The position numbers were made by a program, and so were the translations under genes. DNA of 64,000 nucleotides from Pararhodobacter sp. Lineage in GTDB: Bacteria; Pseudomonadota; Alphaproteobacteria; Rhodobacterales; Rhodobacteraceae. This document shows, piece by piece, positions 8,691 through 17,078 of the stretch; position 1 is the first letter of the stretch; every line of letters starts with the position of its first letter. The stretch covers positions 527,001-591,000 of the forward strand of contig NZ_JAUCBZ010000015.1 in assembly GCF_034676545.1 (NCBI RefSeq), written 5' to 3'. The notes under the pieces were generated by a model. It was not told where the DNA came from. It searched no databases and worked only from the letters and a program-made list of their open reading frames with translations.

Positions 8691-10360
8691 GCGACCCGCG
8701 CAAGAACACCCGTGACATCTACCCCCCAACCGGGCCGAACCTGACGGCGAAAAGCTGGATGACCGAGGCCCCCCTCAGGATGCTGATGAACAACCTGCAC
8801 CCGGATGTGGCCGAGAACCCGCATGAGCTGGTGGTCTACGGCGGTATCGGACGTGCGGCGCGCACCTGGCAGGATTTCGACAGCATCGTCGCCACGCTGA
8901 CCGACCTCGAGGCCGACGAAACGCTGGTCGTGCAGTCGGGCAAGCCGATTGCCGTGGTCAAGACCCATACGGACGCGCCGCGCGTGCTGATCGCCAACTC
9001 GAACCTCGTGCCGCATTGGGCGACCTGGGATCATTTCAACGAACTCGATAAAAAGGGTCTGGCGATGTACGGCCAGATGACCGCCGGGTCGTGGATCTAC
9101 ATCGGCAGCCAGGGCATCGTGCAGGGCACCTACGAGACCTTTGTCGAGGCCGGGCGCCAGCACTACGGCGGCTCGCTCAAGGGCAAATGGATCCTCACCG
9201 GCGGTCTGGGTGGCATGGGCGGCGCGCAGCCTTTGGCGGCGGTGATGGCGGGCGCGTGCTGCCTTGCCGTCGAATGCAACCCCGACAGCATCGATTTCCG
9301 CCTGCGCACCCGCTATGTCGATGAAAAGACCGACAGCCTCGATGAAGCGCTGGCGATGATCGACCGCTGGACCAAGGCCGGCGAGGCGAAATCCGTGGGC
9401 CTGTTGGGCAACGCCGCCGATGTGTTCCCGGAGCTTTACCGCCGCGGTATTCGCCCCGATATCGTCACCGACCAGACCAGCGCCCACGACCCGCGCCACG
9501 GCTATCTGCCGCAGGGCTGGACGATGGCCGAATGGAAGGCCAAGCAGGACAGCGACCCCAAAGCCGTCGAGAAAGCCGCGCGCGCCAGCATGAAGGTGCA
9601 AGTGGCGGCGATGGTCGATTTCCACAACGCGGGCGTGCCGACCGTCGATTATGGCAACAACATCCGGCAGATGGCGCTGGAGGAAGGGCTGGAAAATGCC
9701 TTTGCCTTCCCCGGTTTCGTGCCCGCCTATATCCGCCCGCTGTTCTGCCGGGGGATCGGGCCGTTCCGCTGGGTGGCGCTGTCGGGCGACCCCGAGGATA
9801 TCTATAAAACCGACCAGAAGATGAAAGAGCTGTTCCCCGAGAACAAGCATCTGCATCAATGGCTTGATATGGCCCGCGAACGGATCGCGTTTCAGGGCCT
9901 GCCCGCGCGGATCTGCTGGATCGGCCTCGGCGACCGGCATCGCGCCGGATTGGCGTTCAACGAGATGGTCGCCAATGGCGAGCTGAAAGCGCCGATCGTG
10001 ATCGGCCGCGACCACCTCGACAGCGGCTCGGTCGCCTCGCCCAACCGCGAGACCGAAGCGATGAAGGATGGCTCGGACGCGGTGTCGGACTGGCCCTTGC
10101 TGAACGCTTTGGTCAACACGGCCTCGGGCGCGACCTGGGTCAGCATCCACCACGGCGGCGGCGTCGGCATGGGCTTCAGCCAGCATGCGGGCGTGGTGAT
10201 CTGCGCCGATGGCACGCCCGAGGCCGCCAAGCGGCTGGAGCGCGTGTTGTGGAACGATCCGGCCAGCGGTGTCTGGCGTCATGCCGATGCAGGGTATGAG
10301 GACGCGGTTGCCTGTGCGCGCGAACACGGGCTGAAGCTGCCGCGCATTCTGGGCAACTAA
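8687..10360 (+). CDS. hutU: Urocanate hydratase
   Basis: 557 residues, exactly the usual length. HutU adds water to urocanate to give 4-imidazolone-5-propionate using tightly bound NAD as an electrophile. The catalytic cysteine is Cys410 in PARICWIGLGD; the NAD-binding glycine stretch GGLGGMGGAQP and the GRDHLDSGSVASP motif are intact. Third gene of the coupled hutI-G-U operon; a GC-rich hairpin follows the stop. In a complete pathway the substrate comes from histidine ammonia-lyase (hutH), which is not here. Confidence 0.97.
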   Translation: MSDPRKNTRDIYPPTGPNLTAKSWMTEAPLRMLMNNLHPDVAENPHELVVYGGIGRAARTWQDFDSIVATLTDLEADETLVVQSGKPIAVVKTHTDAPRVLIANSNLVPHWATWDHFNELDKKGLAMYGQMTAGSWIYIGSQGIVQGTYETFVEAGRQHYGGSLKGKWILTGGLGGMGGAQPLAAVMAGACCLAVECNPDSIDFRLRTRYVDEKTDSLDEALAMIDRWTKAGEAKSVGLLGNAADVFPELYRRGIRPDIVTDQTSAHDPRHGYLPQGWTMAEWKAKQDSDPKAVEKAARASMKVQVAAMVDFHNAGVPTVDYGNNIRQMALEEGLENAFAFPGFVPAYIRPLFCRGIGPFRWVALSGDPEDIYKTDQKMKELFPENKHLHQWLDMARERIAFQGLPARICWIGLGDRHRAGLAFNEMVANGELKAPIVIGRDHLDSGSVASPNRETEAMKDGSDAVSDWPLLNALVNTASGATWVSIHHGGGVGMGFSQHAGVVICADGTPEAAKRLERVLWNDPASGVWRHADAGYEDAVACAREHGLKLPRILGN

Positions 10361-10384
10361 GACCCACACCCAAAGATCGAATCA

Positions 10385-10411
10385 GGCGGCGCTTTGCCCA
10401 AGCGCCGCCTG
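10385..10411 (+). terminator. Hairpin after hutU
   Basis: Perfect 11-bp stem (10385-10395 with 10401-10411) and a 5-nt loop, 24 nt after the hutU stop. No long T run follows, so it may be a weak terminator or an mRNA-stabilising hairpin. Confidence 0.6.
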
Positions 10412-10463
10412 CGTGCGTTTCGGACGGCCCGCAAAGGCCCATATCGTCAGCCGGAAAATGCGA

Positions 10464-10493
10464 AAAGGCTCAAGCATCGCTGCTTGAGCCTTT
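10464..10493 (-). terminator. Intrinsic terminator of tRNA-Lys
   Basis: Perfect 13-bp stem with a TCGC loop, 8 nt beyond the tRNA 3' end on the minus strand, ending in a T4 run on that strand. It also could stop rightward transcripts from hut. Confidence 0.75.
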
Positions 10494-10501
10494 GAATTTA
10501 T

Positions 10502-10576
10502 TGGTGAGCCGGATTGGGATCGAACCAATGGCCAGCTGATTAAAAGTCAGCTGCTCTACCGCTGAGCTACCGGCCC
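10502..10576 (-). tRNA. tRNA-Lys (anticodon TTT)
   Basis: A 75-nt cloverleaf reads on the minus strand. The acceptor stem pairs GGGCCGG with CCGGCTC (one G-U), followed by discriminator A and an encoded CCA. The D arm has AGCTCAGCGGTAGAGC, the anticodon loop is CTTTTAA with TTT as anticodon, and the T arm contains GGTTCGATCC. Clear by folding. Confidence 0.97.
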
Positions 10577-10588
10577 ACACTGCGAGGC

Positions 10589-10617
10589 TAACTAGAAAGA
10601 ACCGCCGCCCGGGTCAA
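10589..10617 (-). promoter_or_regulatory. Promoter of tRNA-Lys
   Basis: On the minus strand TTGACC (10612-10617) and TAGTTA (10589-10594) are separated by 17 nt, placing the start a few bases before the tRNA 5' end at 10576. Confidence 0.65.
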
Positions 10618-10699
10618 GCCGAAACATGCGTTTTTCTGTCAGATATCTGTCCTTTACCGCACCAGCCACCTCGCATGGTCCTGTTTTTCGCTGTCCTGG

Positions 10700-11419
10700 T
10701 TATCCGGGCGTCAGCAGATAGCCCTCGCCGCGCACGGTCTGCAAAAAGCGTGGACGGCGCGGATCCGGCTCGATCTTGCGGCGCAAGCGGGTGATCTGCA
10801 CGTCAATGGCCCGCTCTTGCGAAAGCTCGGCGGCCATATGCCCGCGATCACGGCCCAGATATTCCACCAGCGCCTCACGGCTGACAACCTCGCCCTGCCG
10901 CCCGGCCAGCACCCGCATCAACGCAGCCTCGGTCTGGGTCAGGCGCACCGGCTCGGTGCCGTCGCGCAGGTCGCCAGAGTCGACCTCGTAGCGCATCCGC
11001 CCCAGCATCAGGACCTGCGGCGCCAGCGACGCGGGCGCGGCCTTGGGCGCGCGCCGCAAGATGGCATTGATTCGCAGCACCAACTCACGCGGCTCGAAGG
11101 GTTTGGACAGGTAATCATCCGCGCCCGCCTCAAAACCCGCGATCCGGTCGCGCGCCTCGCCCCGCGCGGTCAGCAAGATCACCGGGGTGCCGATTTCGCC
11201 GCGCAACCAGTGCGTCAGGGCCACGCCATCCTCGCCCGGCATCATCACATCCAGCACGATCAGATCAAACGCCAACCCGGTCAGCAAGCGCCGCGCCTGC
11301 GCCGCATCGCGCGCGGCGGTCACCATGAACCCCTGTTTCATCAGATACCGCTTGAGCAGTTCCCGGATGCGTTCGTCATCATCGACAATCAGCAGATGTG
11401 CGGCGGACAGGTCGCTCAT
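10700..11419 (-). CDS. petR: OmpR-family response regulator, PetR-like
   Basis: A 239-residue regulator. Receiver domain with the acidic pair near residues 13-15, phosphoacceptor Asp57 (VLDVMMPG) and Lys106 (SKPFEP); C-terminal winged-helix DNA-binding domain ending in the RGEGYLL motif. Its start overlaps the stop of the MarR gene by 4 nt (ATGA). A MarR-like gene followed by an OmpR-like regulator without a linked histidine kinase is the petP-petR arrangement known from Rhodobacter capsulatus, where it is needed for normal photosynthetic and respiratory growth. The symbol is given by this arrangement; orthology was not tested. Confidence 0.82.
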   Translation of the reverse strand: MSDLSAAHLLIVDDDERIRELLKRYLMKQGFMVTAARDAAQARRLLTGLAFDLIVLDVMMPGEDGVALTHWLRGEIGTPVILLTARGEARDRIAGFEAGADDYLSKPFEPRELVLRINAILRRAPKAAPASLAPQVLMLGRMRYEVDSGDLRDGTEPVRLTQTEAALMRVLAGRQGEVVSREALVEYLGRDRGHMAAELSQERAIDVQITRLRRKIEPDPRRPRFLQTVRGEGYLLTPG

Positions 11420-11916
11420 GGTCGGCCATCCTTGTGCGGGGTGCCCTGTGCGCGGACCGGTTCATCCATCATCGCCTCCAACACCTGCCGAAACCCAGCC
11501 ACCGCTTGTGGCCCCGCCGCGCGATAGGCCGCGCGCATCCGTGCGCGCTGCGCCTCGGACAGCTGGCGCTCAAGCTCTGCGCCCGCTTCGGTCAGGTACA
11601 GGTGCCGCTCGCGTCGATCCTGCCGCCCGACCCGCGATTCCACCAACCCGTCGGCAATCAGCGTGCGCAGCACCCGGTTCAGCGATTGCTTGGTCACGCC
11701 GAGCACCGACAACAGGTTGTTCACCGTCGTGCCGCGGCTGCGATTGATGAAATGCAGCGCCCGATGATGCGCACGACCATAGGACAAATCCGCCAGAATC
11801 CGATCCGGATCGGCGGTGAACCCGCGATAGGCGAAGAACATCGCCTCGATCCCCTTGCGCAACTGCTCATCCGTCAGGAACAGCAGGTTCTCACCACTGG
11901 TATTGCCGTCAACCAT
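11416..11916 (-). CDS. petP: MarR-family regulator, PetP-like
   Basis: A 166-residue MarR-type winged-helix protein; the recognition helix region reads VTKQSLNRVLRTL and the wing contains GRQDRRERHLYLT. It is the upstream partner of the response-regulator gene and probably co-transcribed with it. The promoter spacer just upstream carries a 6-7-6 inverted repeat suited to MarR-family autoregulation. Identified as PetP-like because of size, family and the overlapping petR gene. Confidence 0.8.
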   Translation of the reverse strand: MVDGNTSGENLLFLTDEQLRKGIEAMFFAYRGFTADPDRILADLSYGRAHHRALHFINRSRGTTVNNLLSVLGVTKQSLNRVLRTLIADGLVESRVGRQDRRERHLYLTEAGAELERQLSEAQRARMRAAYRAAGPQAVAGFRQVLEAMMDEPVRAQGTPHKDGRP

Positions 11917-11957
11917 CGCTTTGCCACCTTTGCACCGCCACCCGGTTCTGTGGGGTC

Positions 11958-11986
11958 ATTTTATGTCAGAGTTATTGACATTCCAA
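11958..11986 (-). promoter_or_regulatory. petP promoter with dyad operator in the spacer
   Basis: On the minus strand TTGGAA (11981-11986), 17-nt spacer, TAAAAT (11958-11963). The perfect inverted repeat ATGTCA-N7-TGACAT at 11963-11981 fills the spacer. A MarR-type repressor bound here would block RNA polymerase, so PetP autorepression is a reasonable guess. Confidence 0.65.
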
Positions 11987-12015
11987 GAATCTATTGCTAG
12001 CGACGAGCACAATTC

Positions 12016-12060
12016 GCGCAACTTTATGTCCGTATCGGACCTAACCAGCGCAACTTATGT
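12016..12060 (+). promoter_or_regulatory. Repeat-and-dyad element upstream of ilvE
   Basis: Two near-identical direct repeats, GCGCAACTTTATGT at 12016-12029 and GCGCAACTTATGT at 12048-12060, start 32 bp apart (about three helical turns). Between and touching the first is a perfect dyad GTCCG-TAT-CGGAC (12028-12040). It ends 22 bp before the ilvE start and is likely a regulatory site for ilvE or the divergent petP; the binding protein is unknown. Confidence 0.45.
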
Positions 12061-12082
12061 AAAATCGCGATAGGAGGCAGCA

Positions 12083-12952
12083 ATGGCCGGCGCATATGAC
12101 GACAGAGACGGATTCATCTGGATGGATGGCAAACTGGTGCCGTGGCGCGACGCCACGGTCCACGTCCTGACCCATGCGCTGCATTATGCGTCCTCGGTGT
12201 TCGAGGGTGAGCGTTGCTACTCCGGCAAGATCTTCAAAAGCCGCGAACATTCGGCGCGGCTGATCGAATCCGGTCGCCTGCTGGATATGGTCGTGCCCTA
12301 TACGGTCGATCAGATCGAAGAGGCCAAATACGCGATGCTCAAGGCCAATGGCTGGACCGACGCCTATGTGCGCGTTGTCGCCTGGCGTGGCGCGGGTGAC
12401 GACATGGGGGTTTCCGCCCGCCGCAACCCGGTGCGCATGGCCGTCGCGGGCTGGGAATGGGGCGCCTATTACGGTGACGCCAAATGGCAGGGTGCCAAGC
12501 TGGACATCGCCAAATGGAAGCGCCCCTCGCCCGAAACCATCCCGACGGCCGCCAAAGCCGCCGGCCTGTACATGATCTGCACGATGTCCAAACACGCCGC
12601 CGAGGCCAAGGGCTGCTCGGATGCGCTGTTCATGGATTATCGCGGCTACGTCGCCGAGGCGACCGGTGCCAACGTGTTCTTCGTCAAGGATGGCGAGGTG
12701 CATACGCCGCTGGCCGATGCGTTCCTCAACGGATTGACCCGTCAAACCGTGATCCAGATGCTGAAGGACATGGGTGTCGTCGTGCATGAACGCCACATCA
12801 TGCCCGACGAACTGCCCGGTTTCTCGGAATGCTGGCTGACCGGCACCGCCGCCGAGGTCACCCCCGTTGGCCAGATCGGCGAGCATCACTTCCAGGTCGG
12901 TGATCTGACGCGCAAAGTGTCGGACAGCTATGAAAAACTGGTGCGCAGTTAA
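12083..12952 (+). CDS. ilvE: Branched-chain amino acid aminotransferase
   Basis: A 289-residue fold-type IV PLP aminotransferase. HALHYASSVFEGER near residues 31-44 is the family signature, Lys158 (TAAKAAG) is the expected Schiff-base lysine, and EATGANVFFV and LTGTAAEVTPV are the conserved substrate and cofactor loops. It catalyses the last step of leucine, isoleucine and valine synthesis with glutamate as donor. AGGAGG lies 6 nt before the ATG. It stands divergent from petP, with a repeat-containing regulatory region between them. Confidence 0.94.
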   Translation: MAGAYDDRDGFIWMDGKLVPWRDATVHVLTHALHYASSVFEGERCYSGKIFKSREHSARLIESGRLLDMVVPYTVDQIEEAKYAMLKANGWTDAYVRVVAWRGAGDDMGVSARRNPVRMAVAGWEWGAYYGDAKWQGAKLDIAKWKRPSPETIPTAAKAAGLYMICTMSKHAAEAKGCSDALFMDYRGYVAEATGANVFFVKDGEVHTPLADAFLNGLTRQTVIQMLKDMGVVVHERHIMPDELPGFSECWLTGTAAEVTPVGQIGEHHFQVGDLTRKVSDSYEKLVRS

Positions 12953-13081
12953 GCGAGAAACCGGTGCGCGGTTGATCGGCAACGGTTGATCCCGCGGGAT
13001 TGATCGCCGGGCCAGCGGTGGCAGCGGGTGCGTTTCGGTCAACTGCCACTGCGGGTTTCACGCGATTGTATTGCCACGATC

Positions 13082-13109
13082 CGCGCGGCGGCCTTTTCGT
13101 CGCCGCGCG
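13082..13109 (+). terminator. Hairpin between ilvE and the TAXI gene
   Basis: Perfect 9-bp GC stem (13082-13090 with 13101-13109) around a loop containing TTTT; no T tract directly after it. Probably ends ilvE transcription. The remaining sequence from 12953 to 13214 holds no convincing gene. Confidence 0.45.
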
Positions 13110-13214
13110 TTCGGTCTATTGCTGGTCGAAATTCCTTGGGTCCGGGCCTTTCATTTCCCCGCGGCTGCCCTGCAGTTGCAGGCCAGTACCCTCAATTTCG
13201 ATCGGAGAGACCCC

Positions 13215-14222
13215 ATGTCATTTCAAGTTGCACAACGCATTCTGCTGGCAGTGGGTCTGGTGTGTGGCGCGACGGCCCCGGTCCTGGCGCAAGACGAAGA
13301 ACCGCGCAATTATATCATGGCCACCGCGCAAGACGGTGGCACCTATTATCCGGTTGGCGTGGCGATGGCCGTGCTGTCAACGATCCATCTGCAACCGTCA
13401 TTCGGGTTCGACATCGAGGCCGTCACCTCGGGCGGGTCGCTTGATAATCTGCGTCTGATGCGCGACGGCGACGCGCAGTTCGGGATGCTCGAAGTGTTGG
13501 CCGGAACCTGGGCACGCGATGGCACCGGGCCGCTTGCAGAAATCGGCCCGCAAGACAATCTGCGCGCCATCACGATGCTCTGGCCCGATGTCGAGCACTT
13601 CCTGATCAGCACGGCGCTGGCCGAAACCGGCACAATCGCCGATCTGGCCGGTTTGGCGGGGCGCGGGTTTGCGATGGGGCCGCTGGGCTCTGGCACCGAA
13701 TATACCAACACGTTGCTGTTCGAGAATTTCGGCTTTGACTATGCCTCATGGGGTATCGTGCATCAAACCTATGAGCAATCCGCCCAGGCCCTGCTGGACG
13801 GAACCATTGCCGGGGTGAACATCGGCTCTGGCGTTGGCGTGAATACGGTGCATTCGGTGATGACCCAGATGGGCGACTTGCTGACCCTGCTGTCCGTCAC
13901 CGACGAACAGGCCGCGGCGCTGGATGGCGGTCTGGGCATCCTGTCCACGACACTGATCCCGCCAGGAACCTATCCCGGCATCGAGGCTCCGCTGCAAACC
14001 GTGTCGCTGCCGAATTTCCTTTCGGTGAATGCCGATGTGCCCGCCGAAGATGTTTACGAATTCACCCGCGTCTTGTTCGAAAATCTCGAATACCTCTGCG
14101 GTGTGCATCAAGCCGCCTGCGCGCTATCCCTTGACGGCGCGCAAAACGGCTTGCCCGTAGACCTGCATCCGGGTGCCGCCCGGTATTTCCGCGAAATGGG
14201 CATGGAAGCCTCTGATCCGTAG
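13215..14222 (+). CDS. TAXI-family TRAP transporter solute-binding protein (no permease nearby)
   Basis: 335 residues from the ATG at 13215, chosen because GGAGAGA precedes it and a Sec signal peptide (hydrophobic ILLAVGLVCGA, then APVLAQ) follows immediately; the frame is open further upstream but without a start site. The mature part begins with the family pattern TAQDGGTYYPVGVAMA and contains MGPLGSGTEYT. TAXI proteins capture a small acid or amino acid in the periplasm for a fused TRAP membrane subunit. No such membrane gene is in the window, so it is an orphan binding protein or works with a distant permease. Confidence 0.85.
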   Translation: MSFQVAQRILLAVGLVCGATAPVLAQDEEPRNYIMATAQDGGTYYPVGVAMAVLSTIHLQPSFGFDIEAVTSGGSLDNLRLMRDGDAQFGMLEVLAGTWARDGTGPLAEIGPQDNLRAITMLWPDVEHFLISTALAETGTIADLAGLAGRGFAMGPLGSGTEYTNTLLFENFGFDYASWGIVHQTYEQSAQALLDGTIAGVNIGSGVGVNTVHSVMTQMGDLLTLLSVTDEQAAALDGGLGILSTTLIPPGTYPGIEAPLQTVSLPNFLSVNADVPAEDVYEFTRVLFENLEYLCGVHQAACALSLDGAQNGLPVDLHPGAARYFREMGMEASDP

Positions 14223-14555
14223 CCACCGCAGCACCTGATGCTACAGGCACGTCAAAGAGGTGCATTGCACCCATGCTGCGCGTTCGGTTGTGCGCAGAGA
14301 CGTCTGCCTTGATCTATCGACCGGGTCCGCAATCTCTGGCCTTGTTGATACAAGGGAATACCGATCAACGCCAAATTGGGCTTACGTCCTGCGGCGGGCG
14401 TGATTGCCGCACCTATCGAGACACATGCGCAAATGCGTTGCCGGCAAAGCGCCTTGCGCAGCGGGCAGGCAACACCCGCCCCCGACGTGGCCCGCAGCCT
14501 GAATTGAGCGCCCGACATCGCACGGTCTGGGGCTGCCAGGTTCATCCCCCGGCCA
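14223..14555. other. Intergenic stretch without a convincing gene
   Basis: 333 bases between two convergent genes. Open frames exist on both strands, but none has a start site, a recognisable domain or gene-like composition. No strong hairpin was found. Confidence 0.6.
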
Positions 14556-15545
14556 TTACGCGTTCACGTCAACCACGACCCGGCCTTGCACCTGACCCTT
14601 GAGAATCGCGGCACCAAGTTGCGGCAGGTCCGCCAGCGTGGCGGGTTGCACCATTGCCTCCAGCGTCTTCATCGGCAGATCGCGCGAGATGCGCGACCAT
14701 GCCCGCAACCGCGAATTATAAGGCCGCATCACGGAATCTATGCCCAGCAGATTGACGCCGCGCAGCAGGAACGGAATGACCGTGGCGGGCAATTGCGAGC
14801 CGCCCGCCAACCCCACCGACGATACCGACGCGCCGTATTTCATCTGCCCCAGCACCCGCGCCAACATCGCCCCGCCAACGGAATCGATGCACCCGGCCCA
14901 GGTCTCGGTCTCCAGCGGGCGCTTGACGGTTTCCGCCAGTTCCGCGCGCGCAATGATGCGGCGCGCGCCCAGCGATTTCAGGTAAGGCTCCAGCTCTGGC
15001 CGCCCGGTGACCGCCGCCACCTGATAGCCCAGCTTCGCCAGAATCGCCACCGCGACCGAGCCAACGCCGCCCGCAGCACCCGTGACCAGCACCTCGCCCG
15101 CGCCGGGCGCCAGGCCGTGATCCTCCAGCGCCATGACCGCCAGCATCGCCGTGAACCCCGCCGTGCCGACCGCCATCGCCTGCCGCGTGGTCAGCCCGTC
15201 CGGCAGAGGCACCAGCCAATCGGCATTCACCCGCGCCTTGGTCGCATAGCCGCCCCAATGCACCTCGCCGACGCGCCAGCCCGTCAGGACAACCTTGTCC
15301 CCGGCGCGATACCGCGGGTCATCCGAGGTCTCGACAGTGCCCGCGAAATCAATGCCCGGAACATGCGGATAGCTGCGCACCAACCCGCCGCCCGCGGTCA
15401 TGCACAGCCCGTCCTTGTAGTTCAGCGTGGTATATTCGACTGCAACCGTCACATTCCCCTCGGGCAGACGGGCATCGTCAAGGGTCTGGACTGACGCCGA
15501 AACCTCACCGGACTCGGACTTTTCGACAACGAGGGCTTTGAACAT
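14556..15545 (-). CDS. acuI: Acryloyl-CoA reductase (NADPH), AcuI/YhdH family
   Basis: A 329-residue zinc-independent medium-chain dehydrogenase. LNYKDGLCMTAGGG near residues 42-55, PGIDFAGTV, the VTGAAGGVGS nucleotide motif (about 154-163) and the VTGRPE segment that favours NADPH are the AcuI/YhdH pattern. AcuI reduces acryloyl-CoA to propionyl-CoA and protects against acrylate, including during DMSP breakdown in marine relatives. No dmd or acu partner is adjacent. Convergent with the TAXI gene. Family call firm; the physiological role is by homology. Confidence 0.82.
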   Translation of the reverse strand: MFKALVVEKSESGEVSASVQTLDDARLPEGNVTVAVEYTTLNYKDGLCMTAGGGLVRSYPHVPGIDFAGTVETSDDPRYRAGDKVVLTGWRVGEVHWGGYATKARVNADWLVPLPDGLTTRQAMAVGTAGFTAMLAVMALEDHGLAPGAGEVLVTGAAGGVGSVAVAILAKLGYQVAAVTGRPELEPYLKSLGARRIIARAELAETVKRPLETETWAGCIDSVGGAMLARVLGQMKYGASVSSVGLAGGSQLPATVIPFLLRGVNLLGIDSVMRPYNSRLRAWSRISRDLPMKTLEAMVQPATLADLPQLGAAILKGQVQGRVVVDVNA

Positions 15546-15621
15546 GAGCGTTCCTCCTGTGATTCCCTCTGTCTAGCGCACCGGCCCCGCCTTGTGCAGC
15601 CCCCGGTCGCGCATGAAAAAT

Positions 15622-15643
15622 GGGCGACCCCTTGGGGCCGCCC
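15622..15643 (-). terminator. Intrinsic terminator of the membrane protein gene
   Basis: On the minus strand a GGGCG/CGCCC plus CCCC/GGGG stem with one mismatch is followed by ATTTTTC; it lies 24 nt beyond the stop at 15667. Confidence 0.7.
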
Positions 15644-15666
15644 TGCACGCGTCACCTTGGAACCGG

Positions 15667-16872
15667 TTATTCCGCGGGCATCACCGCCGCCGGGTGGGTT
15701 GCACCAAAATGGCGGCGGTTGAGCACCAGAACCAGCGCAACCATGGCAAACTGCGAGACCATCGTCACCGCGATCAAGGCCCAGTACCCGGCGCTGAACT
15801 TGTCCACCAGATCGACCGCAACCAGACCTTTGTGGATGAAGAACTGCATCAAGACCGCGAAACCGACACCGGGGCAGACCAGCGCATAGCTCATCACCGA
15901 GGTTTCGCGACCCCAGATGAAACGCTTTGCGTAGTTGTGGCGGTTCAGGATCAGGACACCGAACATGCCAAACAACACCTGCACCGAGACCAGCTTCGCC
16001 AGCAGCATGAAGGTTTCACCGTCCGAAACATGCGCCTGAAAATGCTCTCCCAGACCGTGGTTCTGCCGCAGCAGCATGATGCCCAGAACGGTCATCACCG
16101 GCATCAGGATCATCAGCGTCGGCGCGGTTTCCGCGTTGGTGCCGTGATCCAGCATCGAGCGAACCCCAAGGATCAGCGCGATAGCGGCAAGGATTGATGC
16201 GGTGACAAAGAAGAACATGGAAAAGACGATCGAGAACCCGACCACGGTTGCGCTGGTGCTCATGCCTGCGGGTGCTGCAAGGCCAACCGCGACCATCGCA
16301 AAAGCAAACGCGGGCAGGATCTGGCCAAAGCTGTTGTTGGCCTTGTCGCTGAAGCCCCCCTCGACCTTGATGCGGGCGATGAACTGGCCAAAGAGGCGAA
16401 ACGCCAGATAGCCAATGCCCAGAAAGGCAAGCACGGCCAGTGGGAACAGGTATTCCACAATGGTCCACAGGCCCGGCACAAACACCAGCCCGGCAATGAA
16501 CAACCCGTTCACCGACATGGCCAACGCCAGCGGCATCGCCATCAACTGGCTTTGCGCGTTGGTCTTGCTGAACGTGGCAAAGGCCTCGGTGTGCTTCCAC
16601 TGGTTGTACTGCGACAGGTTCCAGAACAGGGACTTGAGGTTCAGGAACACCATGCCGGCAATGCCGACCATCGCGCCAAGGATCATCACCTGCATCGCGA
16701 ATGAGCCGGTTTGAAACGCGGCCATGATGTCTTCGAACACGGGCACCGACTTGCCGGGATGCGGCACCCAGAACATCAGCCACATGAAGAACGTCACCGA
16801 CAGACCTCCGGCCCCAAGTGACGCAAGGAAATACATCGGGCTATAGGTATCGGCGGGGCGCGTGGGTGTCAT
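15667..16872 (-). CDS. Multi-pass inner-membrane protein, TDT/SLAC1-like (possibly TsoY family)
   Basis: 401 residues from the ATG at 16872, which has AAGGAGAG in front; upstream codons of the open frame look non-coding. About ten hydrophobic segments are spread over the whole length (for example MYFLASLGAGGLSVTFFMWL and FSMFFFVTASILAAIALILG), with short loops. The layout recalls the tellurite-resistance/dicarboxylate (TDT) and SLAC1 channels. I recall similar proteins named TsoY family (seleno)proteins, some with selenocysteine; this copy has ordinary codons, with Cys in YALVCPG near residue 346. Substrate unknown. It is a single gene with its own terminator. Confidence 0.6.
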   Translation of the reverse strand: MTPTRPADTYSPMYFLASLGAGGLSVTFFMWLMFWVPHPGKSVPVFEDIMAAFQTGSFAMQVMILGAMVGIAGMVFLNLKSLFWNLSQYNQWKHTEAFATFSKTNAQSQLMAMPLALAMSVNGLFIAGLVFVPGLWTIVEYLFPLAVLAFLGIGYLAFRLFGQFIARIKVEGGFSDKANNSFGQILPAFAFAMVAVGLAAPAGMSTSATVVGFSIVFSMFFFVTASILAAIALILGVRSMLDHGTNAETAPTLMILMPVMTVLGIMLLRQNHGLGEHFQAHVSDGETFMLLAKLVSVQVLFGMFGVLILNRHNYAKRFIWGRETSVMSYALVCPGVGFAVLMQFFIHKGLVAVDLVDKFSAGYWALIAVTMVSQFAMVALVLVLNRRHFGATHPAAVMPAE

Positions 16873-17078
16873 GGCACTCTCCTTTGAATTCACGATTTGG
16901 AATATGTTTAGTATGCAAAAAACTGAATGTGAAGAGCCAAAATGTCGCAGGTCCATGACGCGTGCGGATCAATATGTTGTGGATAATTGGCAGAAACCCG
17001 CCAGATACGGCGGCCGAATGTTGACTCATAAGGATGGGGGCGGGACAGTGCGCCCCCATTACCCCAAAGGAATCACGC

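Noticed and set aside
8609..10369. A very long open frame on the minus strand opposite hutU
   Set aside because: Its His/Arg/Gly-rich product mirrors the third-position bias of hutU and has no motif; hutU is unambiguous on the other strand.
14252..14602. Overlapping frames on both strands between the TAXI gene and acuI
   Set aside because: No ribosome site, no hydrophobic or domain pattern, and one frame runs into acuI.
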